Shown: piece after piece, positions 1-9,850 of the stretch
Layout: each line of letters begins with the position of its first letter
Numbering within the stretch: position 1 is the stretch's first letter
Assembly (NCBI RefSeq): GCF_035582795.1
Contig: NW_027445653.1
Location: forward strand, 401,050-465,049
DNA: 64,000 bases
Reading direction: 5' to 3'
Source: Mycteria americana
Lineage: Eukaryota > Chordata > Aves > Ciconiiformes > Ciconiidae
The notes under the pieces: generated by a model
What the model was told of the DNA's origin: nothing
The model's database searches: none
The model's input: the letters and a program-made list of their open reading frames with translations, nothing else
Translations under genes and position numbers: made by a program

Positions 1-1181
1 TATCCCCCACCCCGAGGTTTCTCTTGGGTCCCTGGAACCACCAGAGTGACAAGGGGGAGAGCTCTGCCTGGATGGGTGCTGGGGCTGGTACAAGGAGATG
101 GGATCTGGAATGAGGTTCCTGGGGCAGTTTCTCCTGGCTGATCATGCAGCAATAAGCCAGGCTGGATATTTGGACTAAGGGACTCTTCTTGAGGGCCTCC
201 AAGGGCATGGGGATGGCCTACAGTTTCCCAAGTTCTCCACTGCATGCTGTCTTTTCTGCTGGGGTTCACAGAGGCTCCCAGCCCTTCAGAGGACCCAGGA
301 GAGCTCTTTTCCTTCCTGTGGTCACAACTGGACCTCAGCCCTCCAGCTCAGCCCTGGCTGAGGAGCCTTGCCTGGGGGTGAATTTAGGGGTAAGGGCTGA
401 CACACGGGGTGGGGAAGGTTGTCTCAAGGACACGTAATGGGCACAGGGACTGAAGGACCACAGCAAAGTGATGTGGCTTCTGGGTCAATGCTGCCTTCAG
501 TGCAAGCCCTGACACAGGGTCCCAGCTTCCCCCTCATTCCACCCTCAGGGGGACAAAGGTACTATGAGATGGCAAGTGGTGGACACCAATCCTCCTCCAG
601 CCACTTCCCAGGCCTGGTGGAGCACCAGGACAGCAAAGACTTCTGGCTCTGCATCGTGAGCATGCTTTAGGATAGCTGAACCCTGGGTATTATCTTGGAG
701 TAGCTGAACACCAGCATTCTTCTCTGCAAGGCCATTTCCAGCCCTGGTGAGCTCCTGTCTGATCTCTCCCCATCCCTCCTCTGAGCTGGCCTGGTGCTCC
801 CAGCCCCTTCTCTATGCTCCTCACAGGGCCCCAAGCTGGCAGTGATGCTCTGCAGAGCAAGTGGGCTGTGGGACCATGGAGTGACTCCACACTGGCTGTG
901 CTGGTCAGGGAGGGAAGCGGCTGCAGCTGGGTGGGCAGCAGTGCCACTGAGCTCCTTGCCAGGGCTCTAAAGCTGTGGAAGGAGCTCAGAGCATTTCTCA
1001 TGACTCAGGATGTTTTCCAGCGTATACATTGAACCATCCTTGGGCTTTTACTGAATGAGACATGAATCACCCTCCCGACTCCTTTTTGTGATCTTGCTGG
1101 GTCCCCACAGCATCCCCTGGAATGGCAGAGCCCTTGTTTGCTTGTGGATACTGAAATACAGTGCTTTGCCTTTGGGCAAGT
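1..1181. other. Downstream flank of OR1, left part of block A
   Basis: No gene is recognised here. The stretch is the far 3' flank of OR1. It has a direct copy at about 30.15-31.25 kb and an inverted, nearly identical copy at about 56.22-57.40 kb. Short open frames occur in several frames, but they are conserved only as far as the DNA is. The block is cut by the left end of the window; by analogy with 29.98-30.15 kb it probably continues into CR1 and block C sequence. Confidence 0.6.
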
Positions 1182-1745
1182 TGTCCTGGTTTCAGCTGAG
1201 ACAGAGTTCATTTTCTTTATAGTGGCTGGTATGGGGCTATGTTTTGGATTTGTGCTGAAGACAGTGTTGATAATACAGAGATGTTTTAGTTGTTGCTGTA
1301 CTAGTCAAGGACTTTTCAGCTTCCCGTGCTCTGCCAGGTGCAGAAGAAGCTGGGAGGGGACACAGCCAGGATAGTTGATCCAAACTGACCAAAGGGCTAT
1401 TCCATACCACATGACATCATGCTCAGTATATAAAGCTGGGGAAGAAGAAGGAAGGGGGGATATTTGGAGTGATGGCGTTTGTCTTCCCAAGTAACCGTTA
1501 CGCGTGATGGAGCCCTGCTTTCCTGGAGATGGCTGAACACCTGCCTGCCCATGGGAAGTAGTGAATTAATTCCTTGTTTTGCTTTGCTTGCGTGCGTGGC
1601 TTTTGCTTTCCCTATTAAACTGTTTTTATCTCAACCCTCAAGTTTTCTTACTTTTGCTCTTCCGATTCTCTCCCCCATCCCATCGAGGGGGAGTGAGTGA
1701 GCGGCTGCGTGGTGCTTAGCTGCTGGCTGGGGCTAAACCACGACA
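1182..1745 (-). mobile_element. Solo LTR of an avian endogenous retrovirus
   Basis: A 564-bp element with TG...CA ends (on minus: TGTCGTGG at 1745 to CCAGGACA at 1182). I recognise it as a dispersed bird LTR family; it has a TATA-like stretch (tttatata near 1426-1433). Imperfect 5-bp flanking duplications (agttg/acttg on minus, one mismatch) are compatible with integration. The same insertion is at 55660-56223 in the inverted block, but the corresponding site in the second A block (about 31.25 kb) is empty. No internal retroviral genes remain, so it is a recombined solo LTR. It lies downstream of OR1 in the same orientation. Confidence 0.8.
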
Positions 1746-2123
1746 CAACTTCACCTTGGATGGTCCCTTCTTTTGGGAAGCCAACCTGCAAGCACATGGT
1801 CTCCCTGTAGATGCCCTGTGCACTCCTGGGGACTGCTGTTTCCCCTCCAGAAAGCTGGACAGCTTCCATTCAGCTCTGCAGCATGTGGGAGAGCCCTGGG
1901 CAAGAAATTTGGAGCCCGTTCATCTCCAGTGGCACTGGGCACCCACAACTGAGAGCTAACTCCACCCCTCATTCCCCAAAATGTCTCCCAGTGCCCTCTC
2001 CCCATGAGCCCACTGAGAACCAAGCTCAGCAACAGGCCATGGTGAGCACAGTTCCTGGGGCCTAGTCCTGACTTCAGCAAAAAGAAGAGCCCAGCCTTCA
2101 GGAGCTGCCATGGGGACACACCA

Positions 2124-2129
2124 TTTATT
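2124..2129 (-). terminator. Polyadenylation signal for OR1
   Basis: AATAAA on minus, about 170 nt after the OR1 stop codon. The same signal sits at the matching distance after OR4 (31640-31645) and OR7 (55276-55281). Actual use is inferred. Confidence 0.6.
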
Positions 2130-2298
2130 ACAGAGATGCTCCTCAGGAAGCCAGCTCTGACACCCTAATGACCCATTTCCCAAAGACAGACACAGCCAGG
2201 CCATGCTACTGGAGATGTGGGATGAATACAAATATCCCTGTATGACCATGATCATCATGGGAAAAACTGGAATTAACCAGTGAAGAGGGATGGGTAGC

Positions 2299-3234
2299 TT
2301 AGTGCTGCTGAAGGTAAAACCATTGAATGAGCTTCATCAGTGCATCTTTGATCTCCTGGATCCTCATGCTGTAGATGAGGGGGTTCACTGTTGGAGGAAC
2401 CACTGAATACAGAACAGCCACCACCAGATCCAGAGATGGGGAGGAGATGGAGGGGGGCTTCAGGTAGGCAACCATGGCAGTGCTGATAAACAGGGAGACC
2501 ACAGCCAGGTGAGGGAGGCACGTGGAAAAGGCTTTGTGCCGTCCCTCCTCAGAGGGGATCCTCAGCACGGCCCTGAAGATCTGCACATAGGACAGCACAA
2601 TGAAAACAAAACACCCAAGAGCAAGGATAAAACTGGTGACAATAAGCCCAACTTCCCTGAGGTAGGAGTGTGAGCAGGAGAGCTTGAGTATCTGGGGGAT
2701 TTCACAGAAGAACTGGTCCAGGGCATTGCCATGGCAGAGGGGTATGGAAAATGTATTGGCCATGTGCAGCACAGCATGGAGAAACCCACAGCCCCAGGCA
2801 GCTGCTGCCATGTGGACACAAGCTCTGCTGCCCAGGAGGGTCCCATAGTGCAGGGGTTGGCAGATGGCAACGTAGCGGTCATAGGCCATGACGGTGAGCA
2901 GATAAAACTCAGCTGATATCAAGAAGATGAAGAAAAAGACCTGGGCAGCACATCCTGCATAGGAGATGTCCCTGATGTCCCACAGAAAATTGGCCATGGA
3001 TTTGGGGACAGTGGTGGAGATGCATCCAAGGTCAAGAACAGAGAGGTTGAGGAGGAAGAAGTACATGGGGGTGTGGAGGCGGTGGTCGCAGGCTAGGGCG
3101 GTGATGATGAGGCCGTTGCCCAGGAGGGCAGCCAGGTAGATGCCCAGGAAGAGCCAGAAGTGCAAGAGCTGCAGCTCCCGTGTGTCTGCAAATGCCAGGA
3201 GGAGGAACTGGGTGATGGAGCTGCTGTTGGACAT
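2299..3234 (-). CDS. Olfactory receptor, family 14-like (OR1)
   Basis: Intact single-exon class II odorant receptor of 311 residues, a seven-transmembrane receptor expected to couple to the olfactory G protein in sensory cilia. Visible landmarks: N-glycosylation site N3-S-S; GN at 39-40 in TM1; LHTPMYFF at 53-60; MAYDRYVAIC at 116-125; loop-2 cysteines at 167, 177 and 187; KAFSTC at 234-239; NPLIY at 284-288. The MSNSSSITQF start matches the other members, and an acceptor lies 23 nt upstream. The C-terminal SMRIQEIKDAL differs from the usual SMRNQELKDAL and is shared only with OR7. The protein looks functional, but the upstream leader donor is disrupted (see 5966-5971). Family 14/gamma-c assignment is by resemblance to bird OR14-like proteins; the exact subfamily is not assigned. 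Confidence 0.93.
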   Translation of the reverse strand: MSNSSSITQFLLLAFADTRELQLLHFWLFLGIYLAALLGNGLIITALACDHRLHTPMYFFLLNLSVLDLGCISTTVPKSMANFLWDIRDISYAGCAAQVFFFIFLISAEFYLLTVMAYDRYVAICQPLHYGTLLGSRACVHMAAAAWGCGFLHAVLHMANTFSIPLCHGNALDQFFCEIPQILKLSCSHSYLREVGLIVTSFILALGCFVFIVLSYVQIFRAVLRIPSEEGRHKAFSTCLPHLAVVSLFISTAMVAYLKPPSISSPSLDLVVAVLYSVVPPTVNPLIYSMRIQEIKDALMKLIQWFYLQQH

Positions 3235-3290
3235 TTGTTGCCTCTAGGCATGGGACGCTGTTGAAGAAGGGAAACGGAGTGAGAAGTTAG
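3235..3290 (-). other. Splice acceptor and 5' leader of the OR1 coding exon
   Basis: On minus, a pyrimidine-rich tract ends in TTCTTCAACAG (AG at 3259-3258). It is followed by 23 nt of leader (3257-3235) containing an out-of-frame ATG, and then the OR1 start codon. The arrangement recurs at OR2-OR6, which supports a spliced 5' leader. Confidence 0.6.
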
Positions 3291-3694
3291 GACAGACTTT
3301 TCAAGGAAGAAAACAAGAATCTTTCATTTTTTCATTTTCTTTATTTTCTTGTAGATACTCCTGTCCTACCTGGGCAATCATCTTCAAAGTTAGAAATCCT
3401 CAGCATTTATATCATGAGACCTGAGTAGCAAAGGGTTCACTGTCACTCAGTGCAGGCTGTGTGGAGCTGGTCTATCTATCGCTCTTGTTCCCAGACGCCC
3501 TGCGCTCGCGTGTGCTTGAGTTGGAGGATGATTGCAGTGGTATGTTCCCCTTAAAAGAAAATGCACCCTGCTGAGAGTAGAGGAGTCTGGACTCAAAGCT
3601 GAGATCTCCAAACTTGTTCCTCTTTCACAGGGCAACTGACAGTGGCCTCAACACTCCCCTTCTAGGCAAGGACACGCAGGGCACCTTTCAGCTG
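3291..3694 (-). other. 3' part of the inferred OR1 leader intron
   Basis: No gene seen. It is AT-rich near 3320-3350. It is directly duplicated upstream of OR4 (about 32.81-33.21 kb). Confidence 0.5.
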
Positions 3695-3699
3695 CCCAC

Positions 3700-4306
3700 T
3701 GTCGTGGCTTCACTTAAGTCAGCAACTCAGCACCACACAGCCGCTTGCTCCCCCCCCGCTCCCCCCCGCCCCGGTGGGATGGGGGAGAAAATTGGAAGAG
3801 CAAAATTAAGAAAACTTGTGGGTTGAGATAAGAACAGTTTAATAATTGGGAAAAAGAAAAAATAATATAATAATACTATTGATAATAATTAAAAAATAAA
3901 AGGAAAAAGAAAACAAAAAAAGAGAGATATAGGAACAAAACCCAGGGAAAAAAACAAGTGATGCAAATGCTCACCACTCGCTGACCGATGCCCAGCCAGT
4001 CCCCAAGCAGCGACCGCTACCCCATTGTCCAACTCCCCCCACTTTATATACTGAGCATGATGTCATATGGTATGGAATAGCCCTTTGGCCAGTTTCGATC
4101 GACTATCCTGGCTGTGCCCCCTCCCAGCTTCTTGTGCACCTGGCAGAGCATGGGGAGCTGAGAAGTCATCGACTGGTGTAAACATTACTTAGCAACCACT
4201 AAAACATCAGTGTGCTATCAACATTATTCTCATACTACACCCAAAACACAGCACTATGCCAGCTACTAGAAAGAAAATTAACTCTATCCCAGCCAAAACC
4301 AGGACG
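3700..4306 (+). mobile_element. Solo LTR (same avian family) with target-site duplication
   Basis: A 607-bp LTR starting TGTCGTGG and ending CCAGGACG (expected CA end mutated). It is flanked by a perfect 5-bp duplication cccac (3695-3699 and 4307-4311), as expected for retroviral integration. An internal AT-rich expansion (about 3838-3935) makes it longer than the 564-bp copies. It lies in the inferred OR1 leader intron, antisense to the gene. The second A block has the same insertion (33216 onward), but it is cut off at 33587. Confidence 0.85.
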
Positions 4307-4311
4307 CCCAC

Positions 4312-5965
4312 CTACAGCTGCTTTTTAAAGACCGTGTCCACAGTCTTAGCACCTCTGGGGCTCCTTTATGGGTGTCTCAGGTATCACACAGATGCTGTGA
4401 GACAGCTGTGCCTGGTGTCAAGCTCACAGCCAGGCAGGACACTGCAGGGAAATGGTCAAGTGTTCTGCAGAGAGGATCTCCTTTGGGGAGAGCCATTCAT
4501 TTCACAAGCCCACAGGCCACAGTTCCTGGAGCCCCACGGGACAGAAGGGGGCTGGGACACCTCACCCCTGCACAGACCCCTGCCTAGGAAGCCTTGAAGG
4601 GTCAGTGTCAGAAACTCCCCCAACCCCACGGAGCCCAAGAGCAGGAAGAGGAGCAGCACAGATGCAAGTGCGAAATGAAGGAGCAGCACCACAATGCTTC
4701 TGCCAAGAGAGGCAAGAAGAGAGACAAAGGCACTTGGGAAAGTCGTCACCGTAACCAGCCGTGCACACAGCCTCACATACAGCCATGCTGCACGGCAGTC
4801 ACACTCGGTCCCTGTGCTCTGCAGAGGGAAATGGGCACTTGGCTGGAGAGAGGCACCTCTCCTCTGCTGGAGCTCTGGCTGCAGAGGGGACGGCTGATGC
4901 CTGGTGCCCCACGGCCATGAGGGCAGAGACTTTGCTGGGTCAGAGAGGAGGCAAGGGGGCTTGCTCAGCTGAAGGTGACCACACTGGAGGGGGTGACAGG
5001 GAGTTTTCCCAATTCTCCTTCCCATGACATTACTATGTTTAGTTTTCTCTTCTTCTTCCCTGCCCACCCCTCTGCTTCTTGCTCCTTTTCCACCTGCTTC
5101 CCTGCCCCACAATGTTTCTTCACAGCAAATTCTGAGAGACCCCATCCCACCGTCTGTGCACTCAGTTCTGCCCTACAGAACACTCCCCGTGGGAGGGCAC
5201 TGTCTAGGGACATCTCCCTGCTTGCAGGTGGTAAAGAGCAGGTCAGAGAAACCGTGATGTTGCCAGCAGAGGTGATGCTGGTGCTGCCTGTAGGCTGAGG
5301 GGTAGGTGAAGGCAGTTTATGAGGTTCCCAGCAGACCTTCTGATCACGTAACGGTTCAAGAATACCAGTCACTTCTCAGAAGTGGCAGCTCCTTTTCCCT
5401 TTACAGCCCCACAGCATGAAATTGAAGCCTAAGAGAAGCACCTTCCTTTCCAGGTAGCCCCTGCCTGCACCTTCCTCTTGAAGCATCCCCTTGGAAATGC
5501 CCTGGGGCTGATCTGGAGCTGTGAGCAGCCCTGACCCATGCAGCACCCTCTTGACAGCAGAAGGACGCTGCCCTGCCCTGCTGGGGGTCCCTCCTTCCAC
5601 CCACAGCTTCTCCCCACAGCACTGTGGGGAGCTCCCCAGGCAGGCTGAGTGCTGACCCTGGCAGGCAGCAGAGTCCCTGTCATGGCACACAGTACCCTGG
5701 GGTGCAGGGACCCTGCTTGGAGCCTGGGGCACCCCTGCATGCACACCCAGCTTGGCACCCCTGCAGCCATCCCTGGGAGGAAAGAGCCATCATGCCCGGT
5801 GCCTCTCATGGTGCAGCAGGCAGCGTGCTCCTCTGGAGCACGTCCTCTTCCTCCTCCACACCAGAAAAGCCAGGAGAGCCATCCTGGCAGGTCGTATCAA
5901 CTGTGACATGTGCCAGGTCTAGGAGACACTTCCAGGAACTCATCTGCATTGCCCTGCAGCCAGAG
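4312..5965 (-). other. Inferred OR1 leader intron, 5' part
   Basis: No coding gene. The sequence resembles intronic sequence upstream of the other ORs: 4.9-5.3 kb resembles 13.3-13.7 kb and, inverted, 20.1-20.5 kb; 5.45-5.97 kb resembles 13.85-14.53 kb and, inverted, 19.52-20.0 kb. The part 4.08-5.53 kb is missing from the second A/B junction at 33587. Confidence 0.5.
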
Positions 5966-5971
5966 AATTAA
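5966..5971 (-). other. Degenerate splice donor of the OR1 leader exon
   Basis: At the place where the other copies read GTAAGT (for example 34030-34025, 19517-19522), this copy reads TTAATT on minus. The obligate donor G and the +5 G are both changed. A weak GT one base upstream is the only local substitute. This suggests that the leader exon of OR1 no longer splices normally. Confidence 0.55.
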
Positions 5972-6076
5972 CGTGTCAAGGGCTGTGAAGATTTCTCCAG
6001 CAGTGAGCTCTCACCTCTCCTCCCACCCCAGACTGCCTTTAACCTCTCTCACTTCTCTTGTCTGCCCTCAGTGCCA

Positions 6077-6248
6077 GCAGGCAGTGCCCTCAGCCCTGCT
6101 GCCCTTTGCAGAGGAGCTGCTCCTGGGCAGAGCTGTCTCTCTGCAGCGCTGCCCGCTTGCCAGGAGCTCCCTCCATGCCAGGAGCCCAGCCCAGCTCAGC
6201 AGCAGAGGACCAGCCCAAGGCAGCACTTTCTCTGCCCCCTCTGGGCTC
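6077..6248 (-). promoter_or_regulatory. Hyperconserved OR upstream core (putative promoter/leader exon), OR1 copy
   Basis: 172 bp identical base for base to 14643-14814 and 34129-34300, although sequence on both sides differs between the copies. It lies about 2.85 kb upstream of the OR1 start, in the same relative orientation as at OR2-OR6. It is GC-rich, with no convincing TATA box. A CCC-NN-GGG site resembling an EBF/Olf-1 motif (TCCCTGGGG, 6259-6267) lies just beyond it on the 5' side in the OR sense. In the other copies a splice donor follows about 105 bp downstream. Interpretation as promoter plus first exon is inference; the conservation is seen directly. Confidence 0.6.
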
Positions 6249-6267
6249 CCTCCAGGTGTCCCTGGGG

Positions 6268-6860
6268 CTGCAGGGGAACCTGCTGGGAAACAGGCTGAAG
6301 GCAGCACTCATGTTCCCTCCCTCACCTGGGGAGAGACACTTCTTTCCAGCAGAGTCATTTCTCCTCTCAGAGACAAAGTTCCATCTAAGTATCACTTTTT
6401 TGGTCTCATTGTTAGACAGGGCTCTCAGACAGTGGCAGGCAGGGATCTCCCTTACCCCTGCTGAGGGAAGGGATTCAGCTGAGTCCATGGAGCATCTCAT
6501 CCTGCGTTTCCATTCCTAGTATTTGAAGGAGACTCAGCTCCCTCCCATGCCTGCCCCAAACCCACAGGAGGTGGGATTCCTCTGCCCTCTGTCCAGGAGT
6601 GCACAACATAGGCACCTGCATGGGAGCTCCTTCTCTCAGCTCCCTTGCTAATTAATGCAGATGGAGGGCAGCAGTGAGGTGTTCAGATGCAAATACCTGG
6701 TGACATTGGAGTTGCCAGTAGTGGTCCAAGATACCTGCAGGCAACTGCAAGCTCTAATGCAGAAGTTCATAAAGCCAGGGCAACATCTCAGGGATCATAC
6801 ATGAGCCTGGTAGGAAATTCCTTTGCCCAAGTGAAATGACAGCTGCTGCCCAAATAAAGG
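6268..6860 (-). other. Conserved region 5' of the OR1 core
   Basis: No gene. Part of it (about 6655-6790, around ATACCTGGTGACATTGGAG) resembles 15.3-15.36 kb and, inverted, 18.66-18.76 kb. So the repeated upstream unit extends about 0.6 kb beyond the core, with weaker similarity. It abuts a CR1 fragment. Confidence 0.45.
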
Positions 6861-6865
6861 CCAAA

Positions 6866-7425
6866 AGAACCTTTTCCCACTCAGTATGTTCATGGCAGTT
6901 TATAGAAGTATTCACATGATCAAATGCAGTCATGTCCCATATGGAGAGCAGGACACAGCACTGAGCCGTGTTGAACCTCATACAATTGACCTCAGCCCAT
7001 CGACCCAGCCTGTCCAGATCCCTCTGCAGAGCCTTCCTGCCCTCAGGCAGATCAACGCTCCCGCACAACTTGGTGTTGTCTGCAAACTTACTGAGGGTGC
7101 ACTCAATGCCCTCATCCAGATTGTTGATAAAGATATTAAAGAGAACTGGCCCCAGTACTGAACCCTGGGAACACCACTTGTGACCGGCCGCCAACTGGAT
7201 TTAACTCCAGTCACCACAACTCTTTGGGCCCGGCCATCCCGCCAGGTTGTTTTCCCAGAGAAGCTCATGCTCCTCCAAGCCATGAGCAGCCAGTTTCTGC
7301 AGGAGAATGCTGTGGGAAACATGGTCAAAGGCAGACAACATGTACAGCCTTTCCCTGATCCACTAAGTGCATCACCTTTTCGTAGAAGGAGATCAAGTTA
7401 ATTGTGTACAAGTCTATTTGTACTT
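6866..7425 (-). mobile_element. CR1 LINE fragment (reverse transcriptase region)
   Basis: The minus strand encodes recognisable CR1 ORF2 reverse-transcriptase segments, including [28 protein letters not shown] and [18 protein letters not shown], broken by stops and frame changes. It is 5' and 3' truncated. Its 5' end is fused to ERV sequence at about 7430. Duplicated at about 34.92-35.48 kb. Confidence 0.85.
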
Positions 7426-7429
7426 TACA

Positions 7430-9600
7430 ATTAAAAATAAATTGTATCCCCTCCCAGGTAGAAGCAAGTTTTCTGTTCTCCTCCGCCTGCAGCGGCACCA
7501 TAAAGAACATATCTTTTACATCTCCTACCACCATCTGGGGGTGAGTGGCAGCTTGGAAGGTGGCAGTTAATGAAGCCGCGTGCGGGACGGCAGCTGTAGG
7601 AGGAGCGGTGTTTGCATTTGACTTTCTATTGTCTGTACTTAGGCACCATCTCCCATCTGCTTTTTAACTGGTCACACTGGGGAATTATATGGGGAGTGCG
7701 TTTGGGAGATAAGGTGTCTTTTTTCTAGGTCAGCTGTGACCTCCACAATACCCATCCCAGCAGCGGCAGAGAGAGGAGAGTGAGGGACATGGGTTATTGT
7801 TGAGTCAGGCAGCGTGGGGGCAGCTCACAGCAGTGAACTCTGCCAGTTCACTGACACCCATGGGGAGCTGCTCATTTTCACTCCGCTAACCAAGGACACT
7901 CCCGGCAGCCACAAGACCAAACACCACTGTCCAGTCCTTTCCAAACTCGTCCTTGTCATACCTCAAAGCCCAAACCATTTTCCTTCCCTGAAACTACTGC
8001 TAACTGGTGCCTTGATGTCCTTTTCTCCCCTGGCAATCACAAGGTTACTTTAGCTATGGGGAACGTTTCACTTTGGCCTGTAAATCCTGTTACTTACCCC
8101 TTTCTTGGCCGGGGTTAGTGTTAGTTGTTTGGGCATCCAAACTTGAAATTATTAACATTTTATCTCCCATGTATATTGAAAATGTTACTAGTAATCTTTG
8201 ACAGCCCATTGGGACATAGATAAGAGAGCCATCTGTGTTATCCCATTGATGAGCTTCCATCAGGGGGTTCATGAGATCGGGGCAAGTATCTGGGGTTCTG
8301 GGGAGCCTGTCTTACTTGCCGGAGTACGTAATTACTTACTCTGCTGTCTGCATCAGCTTGGGATTGTCCTGCTGGTGTTGGCTCATCCCTCCCCATTTCT
8401 CGGCGATGATTTACAGTGCTATGCACTAAGTCTGCCCAGGTCGGGATGGGTCAAAGCTGGGCTTGGCTGCCCTGACCCTCCGGAGCGTGATGTTGTATGT
8501 TTTGTCTTATTTCATCCCTCTTTGCAATGAGGTACGATTGTCAGGCAGCAGGGTCTCCCCTTAGCAGGGGTCTCATGGCTTGGGGCGTCTACACGGGCAG
8601 AGAGAGGGTAATTACCATGTGCACCCCTCTCGTTCACAGCCTGCAGGCAGGCTGCTTTTGTAACGGCAGTAGAAAGCTCGCTTCATGATCGTATTGGCAT
8701 AGCAGTGGCTCCCCTCTATGCCAAGGCTCTGTGCCCCTGCCCAATAAGCTACTCAGCGTGTAATGGAGTGTGGCTCAGCGTTAGGGGCTGCTCCCTCGTT
8801 CAAGAACACTCCTGGTCCCCCAAAGCCATCCGCTTTGCCTTGCTCTAACATCATATGCTCTCCTCCGGTTAAGGAGGCACACCACAGATATTCAGTCTCG
8901 CTCTCGCCAGGCTTCTGCCCATATTTTTCATGCAGATTGGCCAATTGAAGGGGGTCCCACGGAATGGTCCTTGTGCTATTTCTCTGGTTGCCCCCTTGAG
9001 GTCCAGCAGATACCTCAGTTTTAATAATAGGGGCTACAATAAATTCTGATTCATCTCATTCACTCTCATCCCTAAGTTCTTGGTTGGGGTTCTCCCAAAT
9101 ATCTCCATCCCAATCTTCTGGGGGGACACAATTAGCTTACGAATTTTTAGAGGATCTGGTGTGTTGGGGGGCCTGAAATATCATGAGTTCTAGTTTATCC
9201 CCTACCTTCCTGCTTTTTTCTTTTTCCTCCCCCAGTTGTTTCTACAATTGATCTATCTGCAGAGATAACAGCATTTTTGGTCGCTTTCTTTGTTCACCCT
9301 CACTTTGTAACACTCCCATTTCCTGATCTTTACATTCCTTACACTGATACGCAGCTCCCAAACACGTTATCAACTTTTCGCATATTATTCCCTTCTCTTT
9401 ACCATCTTTCCTTTTCCCTGCTGCAAGGTCTAATTGTTTCTCCATCCTATTCCAGTTTTCCCGCTTTTCATGCACCCAATCATCCACAAATTTTGGTGAA
9501 GGGTTAAATTTGTTCCTCCATAATTATTCAAGGACCGAGTCCGCCACACTGCAGACTACACCAGTTTTTGTAGCAGGTGAATTATTAAGAGAAGTCATTG
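7430..9600 (-). mobile_element. Degraded endogenous retrovirus, gag to reverse transcriptase
   Basis: Reading on minus from 9600 to 7430: a gag-like start (MTSLNNSPATK in the second copy), further gag-like segments (for example HEKYGQKPGESETEYLW near 8.75-8.94 kb), then a pol segment ending in a reverse-transcriptase block (DVKDMFFMVPLQ near 7.5 kb). The RT block resembles class III (ERVL-like) elements. Frames are interrupted by many stops, so nothing is expressible. The rest of pol is missing: the element stops where CR1 begins. Duplicated at 35.49-37.66 kb. It lies between OR1 and OR2. Confidence 0.7.
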
Positions 9601-9624
9601 CTGTGGGGTTTACTAAAAGATTTT

Positions 9625-9850
9625 ATTAATGATTAAACGATGATCAAATGACAATTAATTGATGATTGAATGAAAATTAAATGATAATCAAATGGTGATT
9701 AAGCAATAATTGAATAGTAATTGAACAGTACTTAAACAGTGATTTGACAATGATTTGACAATGATTGACATGATAATGTAGATGATAATTTAGATGGTGA
9801 TTAGACAATGATTTAGACAATGATTTAGACAGTAGTCAAACACTCTGCTA
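9625..9850. repeat. AT-rich degenerate tandem repeat
   Basis: About 225 bp of irregular units of roughly 11-15 bp built on variants of ATGATNATTTGAC / ATTGAATGATAATC, with very low GC. It sits just upstream (minus sense) of the gag-like start, so it probably belongs to the ERV leader. Copy at about 37.68-37.91 kb. Confidence 0.7.

Noticed and set aside
2562-2882. Second, shifted open frames of about 106 codons inside each OR gene
   Set aside because: They overlap the OR frame on the same strand, recur at the same position in all OR copies, and are explained by OR codon composition.
6118-6247. Short peptides open through the conserved core in several frames and in all six copies
   Set aside because: Every frame is conserved equally because the DNA is invariant, including third positions, and frames differ in start and length among copies. 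This favours a DNA or RNA function over a protein.
9625-9850. AT-rich array considered as a CRISPR-like or satellite structure
   Set aside because: Units are degenerate, without spacers or a fixed repeat, and the host is a vertebrate. It is best read as part of the ERV leader.
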